NCBI GenBank assembly: GCA_002751075.1
Contig: NAOQ01000036.1
Coordinates: 61,842-90,591, forward strand
Reading direction: 5' to 3'
Source of the DNA: Ichthyophonus hoferi
Taxonomy: Eukaryota; Opisthokonta; Ichthyosporea; Ichthyophonida; Ichthyophonidae
DNA: 28,750 nucleotides
Below, in pieces: positions 24,875 to 28,750 of this stretch. Each line of letters starts with the position of its first letter. Positions within the stretch are counted from its first letter, which is position 1. The notes beneath the pieces are model-generated. The model saw only the letters and a program-made list of their open reading frames with translations, did no database searches and had not been told where the DNA came from. The translations under genes and the position numbers were made by a program.

Positions 24875-25204
24875 CCAAAATAATAATGTGGTGTTATGAG
24901 AATGAAAAAGCCATCGAAATGTCACACCTGCACAAGTACAGACAAACATACTTACCTACAAACTACATAGAAAACATTCACAGTCCAAACACAAAAAACA
25001 AAGAGTAGCCTGTGTACCTACCTGTCCATCCACCCAATCATACATACAATCTCTTAAACATATTCCCCCACCACAACAACAACACCTACAACCCCACACA
25101 TTGGCACCTACAGATTCCCAAACATACCTTTTAGTAACATCCTTGTTTTGTTTCTTTGACACCTTAGGGGTGTCTGTCTTTTTGACCGGTGATTCACCTA
25201 CCAT
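1830..25204 (-). CDS. PDCD11: RRP5/PDCD11 homologue, rRNA-processing scaffold (51 coding exons, complete)
   Basis: Nucleolar pre-rRNA processing factor of the RRP5/PDCD11 family. In yeast it is needed for both 18S (A0-A2) and 5.8S (A3) cleavages. The 51 exons listed below join in frame to 5862 nt (1953 residues plus TAA). Seen in order: basic N-terminus with the DFVRGG motif (about residues 59-64; human FPRGG); about 15 S1 repeats (about 126-1565); a Glu/Lys/Ser-rich linker (about 1565-1675); HAT/TPR-like repeats (about 1675-1953). Highly conserved stretches include [44 protein letters not shown] and [18 protein letters not shown]. The start ATG at 25204-25202 has A at -3, G at +4 and an in-frame TAG upstream. 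All 50 introns are GT-AG, 56-778 nt. Family identity is very secure; the least certain junction is exon 23/24. Many introns exceed 300 nt; apart from the repeats listed separately I see no nested gene in them. Confidence 0.95.
2504..2592 (-). CDS. PDCD11: PDCD11 exon 50 (HAT)
   Basis: [20 protein letters not shown] matches human NTLSTYPKRTDVWSVYIDMT. Donor TTAG|GTAAGT. Confidence 0.96.
2950..3085. repeat. 94-nt tandem duplication across the exon 49 donor
   Basis: TTTAAAATNACNCATNCAATAT and GGGATATACCTCAAA occur at 2950-2991 and again at 3044-3085, offset 94. The right copy contains the real exon 49 donor; the left copy is an intronic decoy. Confidence 0.8.
3080..3156 (-). CDS. PDCD11: PDCD11 exon 49 (HAT)
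   Basis: [20 protein letters not shown] matches human [20 protein letters not shown]. Acceptor CCGCCAATCACAG|; the donor GAG|GTATATCC is duplicated 94 nt further into the intron. Confidence 0.96.
3309..3462 (-). CDS. PDCD11: PDCD11 exon 48 (HAT)
   Basis: [20 protein letters not shown] and [16 protein letters not shown] match human [20 protein letters not shown] and HRVLQRALECLPSKE. Donor AAGC|GTATGC splits a His codon. Confidence 0.96.
3549..3571. repeat. (AAT)n microsatellite in intron 47
   Basis: Seven consecutive AAT/ATA triplets. Confidence 0.9.
3690..3818 (-). CDS. PDCD11: PDCD11 exon 47 (HAT)
   Basis: [20 protein letters not shown] and [15 protein letters not shown] match human [20 protein letters not shown] and [15 protein letters not shown]. 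Phase 0 at both ends. Confidence 0.96.
4070..4092. repeat. Three ATAGCCC units beside the exon 46 donor
   Basis: ATAGCCC x3 on plus, i.e. GGGCTAT x3 in the transcript, starting 7 nt into intron 46. Confidence 0.9.
4098..4239 (-). CDS. PDCD11: PDCD11 exon 46 (HAT 1-2)
   Basis: [20 protein letters not shown] then [20 protein letters not shown] aromatic and Arg-Ala signatures (human FREEQEKLNVWVALLNLEN). Three GGGCTAT units follow the donor in the intron. Confidence 0.96.
4752..4849 (-). CDS. PDCD11: PDCD11 exon 45 (start of HAT module)
   Basis: [15 protein letters not shown] is the conserved entry to the C-terminal helical module (yeast ESVADFERLLIGNPNSS). Donor AATAG|GTGTGT. Confidence 0.96.
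5141..5234 (-). CDS. PDCD11: PDCD11 exon 44 (SDEE / KKPSKRAKK linker)
   Basis: Acidic-serine [14 protein letters not shown] followed by basic [16 protein letters not shown], resembling human SSDSEEDEKPHQATIKKSKK. Possible CK2 sites plus a nuclear signal. Donor GAG|GTCTGT. Confidence 0.9.
5369..5475 (-). CDS. PDCD11: PDCD11 exon 43 (linker with degenerate GF-x-W motif)
   Basis: [14 protein letters not shown] stands where yeast has SAGFDWTASIL and human SSGFAWNVGLD; the usual Trp is Phe here. Donor GA|GTATGT splits a Glu codon. Confidence 0.88.
5723..5769 (-). CDS. PDCD11: PDCD11 exon 42 (acidic linker)
   Basis: [15 protein letters not shown], 47 nt. Acceptor TGACCAATAG|; donor AAG|GTGGGT with GATTGG about 10 nt in. 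Identity rests on frame continuity and composition. Confidence 0.82.
6035..6083 (-). CDS. PDCD11: PDCD11 exon 41 (acidic linker)
   Basis: [16 protein letters not shown], 49 nt. Low-complexity acidic linker between S1 and HAT parts. Donor GAAG|GTCTGT is weak, but the frame into exon 42 is kept. Confidence 0.82.
6700..6780 (-). CDS. PDCD11: PDCD11 exon 40 (S1-15 end, acidic linker start)
   Basis: [17 protein letters not shown] ends S1-15 (yeast NPEKKQISLSLKASHF). [10 protein letters not shown] begins the acidic linker. The donor GTAAGG is followed by GATTGG about 9 nt in. Confidence 0.94.
6813..6982. repeat. Tandem duplication, period 97, in intron 39
   Basis: TTAATTAAGT...CATTACATTCATT...GGGTCGCTTAA...GTCG recurs at 6813-6888 and 6910-6982. 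The left copy carries CATTGGTGTGATTGGG; the right copy has diverged at both pentamers. Confidence 0.8.
7222..7296 (-). CDS. PDCD11: PDCD11 exon 39 (S1-15)
   Basis: [25 protein letters not shown] matches yeast LSALFGVGDRVKAIVLK. Phase 0 at both ends; donor AGG|GTAGGT. Confidence 0.94.
7855..7959 (-). CDS. PDCD11: PDCD11 exon 38 (S1-15 core)
   Basis: [20 protein letters not shown] and GLAHKTE match yeast [20 protein letters not shown] and GLAHITE; this is the most canonical S1 in the protein. Donor GAG|GTGGGT. Confidence 0.96.
8344..8434 (-). CDS. PDCD11: PDCD11 exon 37 (S1-14 end, S1-15 start)
   Basis: [15 protein letters not shown] ends S1-14 (yeast SRISLTLRESEI). ISFKDLVE begins the last S1. 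Donor GAG|GTATGT. Confidence 0.93.
8643..8798 (-). CDS. PDCD11: PDCD11 exon 36 (S1-14)
   Basis: [20 protein letters not shown] and [10 protein letters not shown] match yeast [20 protein letters not shown] and AFVPVSKLSD. Acceptor CTACCAATTATAG|; donor GAG|GTGATA. Confidence 0.94.
9101..9144 (-). CDS. PDCD11: PDCD11 exon 35 (44 nt, S1-14 start)
   Basis: [14 protein letters not shown] matches yeast SHEDLKQGEIVDG. Acceptor GTCCAATAG|; donor TAG|GTGAGC with ATTGG about 9 nt in. Confidence 0.92.
9471..9580 (-). CDS. PDCD11: PDCD11 exon 34 (S1-13 end)
   Basis: [20 protein letters not shown] closes S1-13 (human KVVRCYILSTADNVLTLSLR). Phase 0 donor AAG|GTAAGG. Confidence 0.95.
9868..9958 (-). CDS. 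PDCD11: PDCD11 exon 33 (S1-13)
   Basis: [20 protein letters not shown] matches human IGTVSIFHMSDSYSETPLED. Acceptor CCCAATCAG|; donor GATG|GTAGGT with GATTGG about 10 nt in. Confidence 0.95.
10135..10241 (-). CDS. PDCD11: PDCD11 exon 32 (S1-12 end, S1-13 start)
   Basis: [20 protein letters not shown] then [15 protein letters not shown] open S1-13. Acceptor GTCCAATCAG|; donor CAG|GTATGT. Confidence 0.93.
10484..10640 (-). CDS. PDCD11: PDCD11 exon 31 (S1-12)
   Basis: [20 protein letters not shown] matches yeast [34 protein letters not shown] follows. The donor GTAGGTCTGATTGG pairs with the CCAATCAG| acceptor of exon 32 over seven bases. Confidence 0.95.
11058..11151 (-). CDS. PDCD11: PDCD11 exon 30 (S1-12 start)
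   Basis: [15 protein letters not shown] opens S1-12 (yeast INIGQELTGFVNN). Acceptor TCCAATTAG|; donor AAG|GTAACC with CATTGG about 12 nt in. Confidence 0.93.
11667..11803 (-). CDS. PDCD11: PDCD11 exon 29 (S1-11 end, KSHKFLP signature)
   Basis: [20 protein letters not shown] is one of the strongest family signatures (yeast [20 protein letters not shown]). Donor GAGAG|GTAGGA. Confidence 0.96.
12339..12499 (-). CDS. PDCD11: PDCD11 exon 28 (S1-11)
   Basis: [20 protein letters not shown] and [11 protein letters not shown] are the S1-11 core (human GDMVTGTVKSIKPTHVVVTL). Phase 0 donor AAG|GTATGG. Confidence 0.93.
12788..12922 (-). CDS. PDCD11: PDCD11 exon 27 (S1-10 end, acidic/lysine linker)
   Basis: [20 protein letters not shown] ends S1-10, followed by [17 protein letters not shown]. 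Acceptor region CCAATCACATCACAG|; donor AC|GTAGGT. Confidence 0.9.
13412..13439. repeat. (TA)n microsatellite in intron 26
   Basis: About 14 uninterrupted TA repeats. Confidence 0.9.
13473..13668 (-). CDS. PDCD11: PDCD11 exon 26 (divergent S1-10)
   Basis: Lys/Gln-rich linker [13 protein letters not shown], then [20 protein letters not shown], the poorly conserved S1-10 (human AIVQHLEKSFAIASLVETG). Donor CATT|GTAGGT chosen because it alone matches the phase of exon 27. Confidence 0.9.
14028..14240 (-). CDS. PDCD11: PDCD11 exon 25 (S1-9)
   Basis: [13 protein letters not shown] and [20 protein letters not shown] are the two halves of S1-9 (human KKKVVILNVDLLKLEVHVSL). Acceptor CCCAATCACAG|; donor GAG|GTAGGG with ATTGG about 10 nt in. 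Confidence 0.93.
14349..14404 (-). CDS. PDCD11: PDCD11 exon 24 (entry to S1-9)
   Basis: [18 protein letters not shown] corresponds to human DSVLIQTLAEMTPGM. The frame downstream is fixed by exon 25. With start 14404 the upstream intron is 56 nt; with start 14426 (adding MGIKLPI) and exon 23 ending at 14465 it would be only 38 nt. Both keep frame. Confidence 0.65.
14461..14582 (-). CDS. PDCD11: PDCD11 exon 23 (helical spacer)
   Basis: Helix-rich spacer with [17 protein letters not shown], where human has a Leu-rich helical segment between S1 repeats. The donor is uncertain: I use GTAG|GTGATT (end 14461). The alternative GAT|GTAGGT ends at 14465 and pairs with a different exon 24 start. Confidence 0.75.
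14898..15055 (-). CDS. PDCD11: PDCD11 exon 22 (S1-8 end)
   Basis: [20 protein letters not shown] closes S1-8 (human GQTVAAKVTNVDEEKQRMLL). Its acceptor CCATATTAG| occurs three times at about 97-nt spacing because of a tandem repeat in the intron. Confidence 0.94.
15053..15275. repeat. 2.3-copy tandem repeat (about 97 nt) including the exon 22 acceptor
   Basis: ATCCTAATATGGTAATAG starts at 15053 and 15151, and in shortened form at 15248. The body includes GAGGATAAGGATTGGTTATT, and copies 1 and 2 are about 93% identical by eye. Confidence 0.9.
15492..15555 (-). CDS. PDCD11: PDCD11 exon 21 (S1-8)
   Basis: [20 protein letters not shown] is the S1-8 core (human [20 protein letters not shown]). 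Donor TCG|GTAAGC. Confidence 0.94.
15838..16145 (-). CDS. PDCD11: PDCD11 exon 20 (S1-7 and start of S1-8; longest exon)
   Basis: 308 nt. [20 protein letters not shown] matches human HNIRAFLPTSHLSDHVANGP almost position for position. [12 protein letters not shown] then opens S1-8. Acceptor CCAATTACAG|; donor AA|GTAAGT. Confidence 0.96.
16433..16492 (-). CDS. PDCD11: PDCD11 exon 19 (linker into S1-7)
   Basis: 20 codons, [20 protein letters not shown]: a variable acidic linker ending in the V-x-PGM that opens S1-7. Phase 0 at both ends. Confidence 0.88.
16631..16832 (-). CDS. PDCD11: PDCD11 exon 18 (S1-6, whole repeat)
   Basis: One exon holds nearly a whole S1: [20 protein letters not shown], then a C-terminal strand ending KIRVVIQ. 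Human counterpart: [20 protein letters not shown]. The donor GTAGGTGATTGG contains the pentamer. Confidence 0.95.
17103..17206 (-). CDS. PDCD11: PDCD11 exon 17 (S1-5 end)
   Basis: [20 protein letters not shown] closes S1-5. Acceptor CCACCAATAG|. The first bases of the exon and its acceptor are copied about 107 nt upstream in the intron (see repeat at 17195). Confidence 0.92.
17195..17350. repeat. Tandem duplication, period 107, including the exon 17 acceptor
   Basis: AACCTTGAG, ATTGGTGG and TGTTTAAAATTTTAA occur in the same order at 17195-17243 and 17302-17350. The outer copy has lost the AG at the acceptor position. Confidence 0.8.
17580..17726 (-). CDS. PDCD11: PDCD11 exon 16 (S1-5)
   Basis: [20 protein letters not shown] and [11 protein letters not shown] are a textbook S1 core (human GTVLTIKSYGMLVKV and GLVPPMHLADI). 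The donor GTACGT is followed by TGATTGG at about +10. Confidence 0.95.
18073..18135 (-). CDS. PDCD11: PDCD11 exon 15 (S1-5 start)
   Basis: [15 protein letters not shown] aligns with human AQYLRYHDIEPGAVVK. 21 codons, donor ACT|GTAAGT. Confidence 0.93.
18416..18541 (-). CDS. PDCD11: PDCD11 exon 14 (S1-4 end)
   Basis: VSRVSDD and [20 protein letters not shown] match human ARLSHLSD and [20 protein letters not shown]. Acceptor ATTGGCCAG|, the single acceptor with ATTGG rather than CCAAT close by. Confidence 0.93.
18589..18859. repeat. Tandem duplication, period 162, inside intron 13
   Basis: GTTAGATGGTTGCTA, TATAACGATCAATC (TATAGCGATCAATC), GATAATTGGTG and AAATGA recur in order at 18589-18688 and 18751-18859. 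Confidence 0.75.
19202..19330 (-). CDS. PDCD11: PDCD11 exon 13 (S1-4)
   Basis: Contains GAIHDALP and [20 protein letters not shown], the divergent S1-4 (human LGAVLDDVPVQGFFKKAGAT and following). Acceptor CCCAATTAG|; donor CAC|GTGAGT. Confidence 0.9.
19461..19541 (-). CDS. PDCD11: PDCD11 exon 12 (S1-3 end)
   Basis: [20 protein letters not shown] closes S1-3 (human VRACILCVHPRTRVVHLSL). 27 codons, phase 0 at both ends. Confidence 0.92.
19847..19935 (-). CDS. PDCD11: PDCD11 exon 11 (S1-3)
   Basis: [10 protein letters not shown] matches human FTGVVDFMHL in the S1-3 core. Acceptor TCTAATTAG|, donor AAG|GTATAA. Confidence 0.92.
20320..20431 (-). CDS. PDCD11: PDCD11 exon 10 (S1-3)
   Basis: [20 protein letters not shown] begins S1-3, matching human LLPGLVVKAQVQKVTPFGL. 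Donor TTAG|GTGAGT splits a Gly codon. Confidence 0.92.
20486..20585. repeat. 45-nt minisatellite in intron 9 (2.2 copies)
   Basis: GGTTTGTATGGTAGTATGTA followed by TGAAAAYATGTATAGTATATAG, at 20486-20530 and 20531-20575, plus a partial third copy. Confidence 0.9.
20694..20806 (-). CDS. PDCD11: PDCD11 exon 9 (S1-2 end)
   Basis: [20 protein letters not shown] closes S1-2. The donor follows ATG (ATG|GTATGA). 37 codons plus the last two bases of a split Gly. Confidence 0.9.
21043..21142 (-). CDS. PDCD11: PDCD11 exon 8 (S1-2)
   Basis: [20 protein letters not shown] is nearly identical to human TGTVSSLEDHGYLVDIGV. Acceptor is a CT-rich tract ending CTGCAG|; donor CCAG|GTAAGG. Confidence 0.95.
21574..21744 (-). 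CDS. PDCD11: PDCD11 exon 7 (end of S1-1)
   Basis: [14 protein letters not shown] and [15 protein letters not shown] match human PGMLVRCVVSSL and KKSVKLSLNPKNVN. The exon ends at ESVMVGM, the entry to S1-2. Phase 0 at both ends. Confidence 0.92.
22105..22219 (-). CDS. PDCD11: PDCD11 exon 6 (S1-1 plus acidic insert)
   Basis: [15 protein letters not shown] is the central S1 strand pair. The acidic insert [14 protein letters not shown] follows at the place where yeast and animal RRP5 also have a variable acidic loop. Donor GAG|GTATTGG already carries the ATTGG pentamer. Confidence 0.9.
22570..22637 (-). CDS. PDCD11: PDCD11 exon 5 (S1-1, first strand)
   Basis: [20 protein letters not shown] begins S1 repeat 1 and aligns with human EGMRILGCVKEVNELELVI. 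Donor TAG|GTACCA, leaving a split Ser codon. Confidence 0.9.
22884..22905. repeat. (TA)n microsatellite in intron 4
   Basis: About ten TA repeats. Confidence 0.85.
23129..23263 (-). CDS. PDCD11: PDCD11 exon 4 (basic stretch leading to S1-1)
   Basis: 45 codons, phase 0 at both ends. Rich in Lys/Arg ([16 protein letters not shown]), a likely nuclear/nucleolar localisation signal, ending in the helix-like RIETLAYK that precedes the first S1 domain. Confidence 0.88.
24042..24168 (-). CDS. PDCD11: PDCD11 exon 3 (F-x-RGG motif)
   Basis: Acceptor CCAATCACAG|, donor GGG|GTAAGG. Carries [16 protein letters not shown], matching the short F-P-RGG motif near the N-terminus of yeast and human RRP5. Confidence 0.85.
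24627..24659 (-). CDS. PDCD11: PDCD11 exon 2 (33 nt)
   Basis: Very short exon between ATTAG| and |GTAAGA. It supplies [10 protein letters not shown] and keeps frame between exons 1 and 3. The N-terminal tail is poorly conserved in the family, so support is from frame and splice sites rather than similarity. Confidence 0.65.
24836..24873. repeat. (AAT)n microsatellite in intron 1
   Basis: About twelve AAT-type triplets with one interruption (ACT). Confidence 0.9.
25128..25204 (-). CDS. PDCD11: PDCD11 exon 1 (start codon, basic N-terminus)
   Basis: Encodes residues 1-25, [20 protein letters not shown] and onward: a lysine-rich, presumably nucleolar-targeting tail. Donor AAG|GTATGT. It ends after two bases of a codon, which exon 2 completes as Arg. 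Confidence 0.8.
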
Positions 25205-25338
25205 TTTATGAACGTTGGCTCTGTGAGCCTTTCTCTATCTTATAAAATGACAAAGGAAAAGAAAAAAATAACAAGATAAAACACCGGCCAGAGATACGAA
25301 GGTATAACATGTAGTAATAGTAGATAAACTGCTATGTA

Positions 25339-25344
25339 CACGTG
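25339..25344. promoter_or_regulatory. E-box CACGTG in the PDCD11 promoter
   Basis: Palindromic CACGTG within ACACGTGCAC, about 135 nt upstream of the start codon. CACGTG (Myc/Max-type) sites are a known feature of ribosome-biogenesis gene promoters in animals and their relatives. A TATA-like TTTTATAAG also lies at 25239-25247 on the minus strand, but it is so close to the ATG that it may be leader sequence. Confidence 0.45.
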
Positions 25345-25399
25345 CACGATTGATTGTCCGTGTAAACCGGTTCCCCCTAACCTTTTGTGAAATTGGGCT

Positions 25400-26250
25400 T
25401 AATTTTTGGTTATTTGTTTTATTTTGTTATTAAAATAATCATTTACCAAAAGCTAAATTTGTTTATTAAAATTAAAATAAAATAAAATATATTTTATTGT
25501 TTTAAGTTGTTAATACATAAACATTTATTAAGGCATTCAAAATGTTCTTGTAAACTTTTATTATTTTTATAGTGTAGTTGTTTTGCATTGATTTTGTTTT
25601 AGAATATTTACGTTTAGTTCTGTTTAGGGAGACAACATATTTCGGTCTAGGGTGAACTTTGTTCCACATTTAGCGTTAATTCGAATTTAATGATTGGCAA
25701 GAGTTGCGTATTGAAAATACTAGACCAATAAAATGCATTAATCATTGATGCCATATATTTTATACATCTGGAGAGAATATAGACTATTGATTGTCTTTTT
25801 TTTATTGTTTTTATTAAAGATTTTATGTTTATTATAGTGATTTAATAATTTATATAATTTATATAATAAAATATGTTATAATAACTTTCTGTTTTTTACT
25901 ATATAACCTACACATAATATCAATGAAAGTGACTTTGATAGCCTCAATAAGGTAACATTGGTGCGTTTTAAGCCAATAAAGGTAGCTTATGCAACTACAG
26001 GAAGCCTTGGTCACACGCATCTCCAACAAACCATTATTAATCCTATTGTTCTCATTACTATAATTGCTATTTTTAATATTATTATTATTACCACTACTAT
26101 TATGAGTTATATTATAATTATATAAACTATAATTATTATTTATCTTATTATTATTAATACTATTGCTACCTATAACCAAGATGTTTATGACTATTCAGGC
26201 TTGATGGGGGATATCGTTCAGACTGTGAATTAGGTAATTCTTGATTTAAT
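25400..26250. other. AT-rich intergenic stretch, no supported gene
   Basis: Very low GC. 25859-26179 can be read as an Asn-rich frame on the minus strand, but this is explained by ATT/ATA runs. No recognisable domain. Confidence 0.6.
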
Positions 26251-26261
26251 ACTAACTCCAT

Positions 26262-26600
26262 CGAATATGGTTTCACATACAACATGAATGAAAATAAAGT
26301 TACAATATAAATGAATGAGTAGCCATTAATTGAATTATCAAGCAGTTTATAAATATTTTAATATTGCTTCATATACGACGTGAGTGAAAAACAGTTGGGA
26401 GTCCAAATTATTTAAGTTTTTATTTAATTATATAATTCCTGGTCAGATCATCAAGTAGTCTATTTTTTCTTTTTAACATTACTTTATACACACATAATAT
26501 AGTTAAAAAAAGTTGGTCGGAATGAATTAGTAACTTTCAATTAATCGGAAGATAGTTTCATATTGCTTTATACACAGTGAAAAAGCAGCTTTCTTCTAAA
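26262..26600. repeat. Highly diverged tandem array (about 4 units of 85-115 bp)
   Basis: Units share TATTGCTTYATAYAC followed by GTGA and AAAAA-GTTGG-like segments, near 26267, 26362, 26476 and 26561. Sequence between them is poorly conserved. Confidence 0.55.
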
Positions 26601-28440
26601 TTAATTAATGGCCTAAAAAGGTTGTTAATATTAATTAATTGATCAAATAATCGATATAGCATTCTGTCCAAAATATTTAATGTCTATCTTGGTTAACATA
26701 TCCCACACTACGGGCAGTATGAGCTTTACTATACCATTCTACACGTAGGTCAACCAAAGTTCTAGAAACTAGCGCATCAGGCGATGATTGACAAATTATT
26801 AATTAATCACTATTACAAGATCGTTAATCGCGATTGTAGTTTTAATCATAAGTACTTAAAATAGAGTGGCTCAGAATCAATTAGTTACCCAATATCCTCC
26901 AATCTAATAAATCGATCGATTAATAGGACATCTGTAACTGGCAGCGGTAGAAACAAGTACAAAAGTAAATAAAACACTTCATAAAGGTGGGCACTCCATA
27001 TCATAAGACAACTTCGATATAGATCATTTCTAGGAAACAACATACTTGTCTGTTCCTTTTTCTTTTTTTTTACAGCGCTAAAAACTCTACACCAATTCTA
27101 TAAAGACATAGCAACTTTGAACACATGCTCTATTCATAAAGTATAAAATGGTTCTGTCGGTGCCAGAAACCGCATCTTGTTTTTCTGTAGTTATACTGAA
27201 TTAATTTCCTTTGCTTTGATTTAATTCTTTACTTACAGTTGCGGCTGCCGTCCATAATAGGTGAGATAATAACTCCAGTGTAGTAAGATAATAACCAAAA
27301 CACGGGAATATAATAGCTACACATGCTGAAATCAACATTATATGTATTAGACATTCATTCGTATATTCCAGTACTAACCCTGTCACATAATGCAAATATA
27401 TAAGTATTATGTAACCCAATGCAATGCTATATGATAGTACATCCAGCGGATCCTAGACATGTTGAAGTATTTCAGCTACTATCGGCATTAGGCTGCATAC
27501 TTTATGATGTCTTGTAGGAAAACCCACTACATGGGCGGAGGATTATATAACATCTACTCAGTTCATTAGTAAAGACCAAAAAAATGACTCAAATAAATCC
27601 TTTTACTTCTTAGTAAAGGGAGGGTGGACTGTCCCATGTAAGGCAATCCTTTGGTCCGTGAGCAAAGAAAAACTTGGCTGTTCTTTCCGCGTGGTGAGCC
27701 ATACTGACAATTGTTCTGACAAAGCATTTTTTCCACTGGATAATCTATTAATCTATTTATCTATATTTCAAAGAGAGTCTTATTATTGGCCATGTTCTAT
27801 CGATTTTATCCAAAATCTGTGAAGGCGCCTAGGTTTCCATACTCTAGTTATCCGGGAATCCAATTATTGATACTCGGTATATAGTCCCATTTAGAAATGC
27901 AGTCATAGTCTCGCGATATAAGAGACTGTTTCCTATCTTCATTACTAGAAAAAGGTTGTTTAGTTAATTAGAACTACAATGTATGTATGGTTCGTTTGGC
28001 AGCCCACGCCATAAAGCCCCATCTTATTAACATTACTACATATACTTGATTGCAACCAGTGTAAAGACATGGTTCTAGGTCACTAACGTATTATAATTGT
28101 CTTTTTAGATGATATGCATGGTATCTGTAATATTTATTTATTGTGATAATATATTCAATTGTATTAGAAACGAAAAGGTTTTGCTAAACAGATGTTGCAT
28201 GCAAACCATGTAAATGGATTTCAATCAGCGAATACAGATTGATAGCGTGATTCCATCATAGCTAAAAATGGGTAATAGCTAAAATAGAAATTCCAAAAAT
28301 AAACCGAAAATTGATAGCATTATAAATATTATTGCTCAAGATTGTAGATTATACACTTCTATTTAAAATTATGTCAAATGAGGAGACACCCAATATAAAA
28401 AAATAATACCAAAAGATAGATGACGCATTAAATGAATGTT
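26601..28440. other. Intergenic region, no supported gene
   Basis: No coding similarity recognised on either strand. GC-richer patches at 27165-27180, 27240-27262 and 27620-27720 have splice-like edges but no clear product. No tRNA, rRNA or snRNA signature found by eye. Confidence 0.5.
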
Positions 28441-28448
28441 CTTGCTCG

Positions 28449-28750
28449 CTCTGGCTCTTGTTGTATTCTTATGGCTCATTAGCCAATTTATTAATATAAG
28501 CTCTGGCTCTGGCTCTTGCATTCGCATCATCTTTGGCAGATGACGGATGAACCGCAAACGAGTTAAAGCGCCAAAGCTCATACTCACTTTGAATCCAGAA
28601 AAGGTGTTGGCTGATGACATGGATGTTGCCCAGTTGCGTTGTACATTCTCATCTTGAAGTGCCAAAGTTCCCACTCACCTAGAACATAGAAAAGATGTTG
28701 GTTGATGAAGACGGTCAATGTTGCCCAATTGATTTTTACATTGCCTCATT
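28449..28750. repeat. Degenerate tandem repeats at the right edge
   Basis: GCTCTGGCTCTTG recurs at about 28448 and 28500-28518. Then a unit of about 91-95 bp (GCCAAAG, ACTCAC, AGAAAAG-TGTTGG, TGATGA, TGTTGCCCA-TTG, TACATT) occurs at 28570 and 28661. It continues off the window. Confidence 0.75.

Noticed and set aside
25859-26179. 106-codon Asn-rich open frame on minus
   Set aside because: Explained by ATT/ATA/AAT-rich low-complexity DNA; no domain and no coding-like GC rise.
951-26826. Shared 16-mer TATTACAAGATCGTTA at 951 and 26811
   Set aside because: Similarity stops at the 16-mer; plausible by chance in AT-rich DNA of this length.
28369-28674. 101-codon open frame on minus
   Set aside because: Lies over a degenerate tandem repeat, and the adjacent repeat unit is not open in the same frame.
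1-28750. tRNA, rRNA, CRISPR, bacterial operon or transposase genes
   Set aside because: None recognised: no A/B-box pair, no spaced identical repeats with spacers, no transposase motifs.

Overview
The window is eukaryotic, AT-rich, and dominated by one very intron-rich gene read from the minus strand: a homologue of the ribosome-biogenesis factor RRP5 (PDCD11 in animals). I reconstructed 51 coding exons from about 25204 down to the stop codon at 1830-1832. All junctions are GT-AG. They join to 5862 nt (1954 codons including the stop) without a frameshift or internal stop, giving a predicted 1953-residue protein. Human PDCD11 has about 1870 residues (from memory), so the length fits. Gene density, mid-sized introns (56 to about 780 nt) and low GC suggest an early-branching animal such as a sponge or placozoan. 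That is an inference; no species is identified.

Layout: 1-1829 is intergenic, with degenerate tandem repeats (1-270, 274-850) and an (AG)n/(AT)n tract next to the gene's 3' end. 1830-25204 is the RRP5 gene. The N-terminus (exons 1-4) is basic and carries the conserved F-x-RGG motif. Exons 5-40 encode about 15 S1 RNA-binding repeats. Exons 40-44 encode an acidic, lysine-rich linker. Exons 45-51 encode the HAT/TPR-like C-terminal module. 25205-25400 is the probable promoter, with a CACGTG E-box. 25400-28750 is AT-rich and holds diverged tandem repeats but no gene I can support.

RRP5 is a nucleolar scaffold. Its S1 half binds pre-rRNA and is linked to 60S-side (ITS1 A3) processing, while the HAT module is needed for 40S-side (A0-A2) cleavage. 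The gene is complete in this window.

The most unusual feature is in the introns. The pentamer pair ATTGG/CCAAT is several-fold over-represented and is oriented at intron ends. In transcript sense, ATTGG often lies about 5-15 nt after the 5' splice site, and CCAAT often lies just before the 3' AG. These are reverse complements, so intron ends could pair; they could also be splicing elements or relics of terminal inverted repeats. In addition, three exon borders sit inside local tandem duplications that copy the splice site itself.
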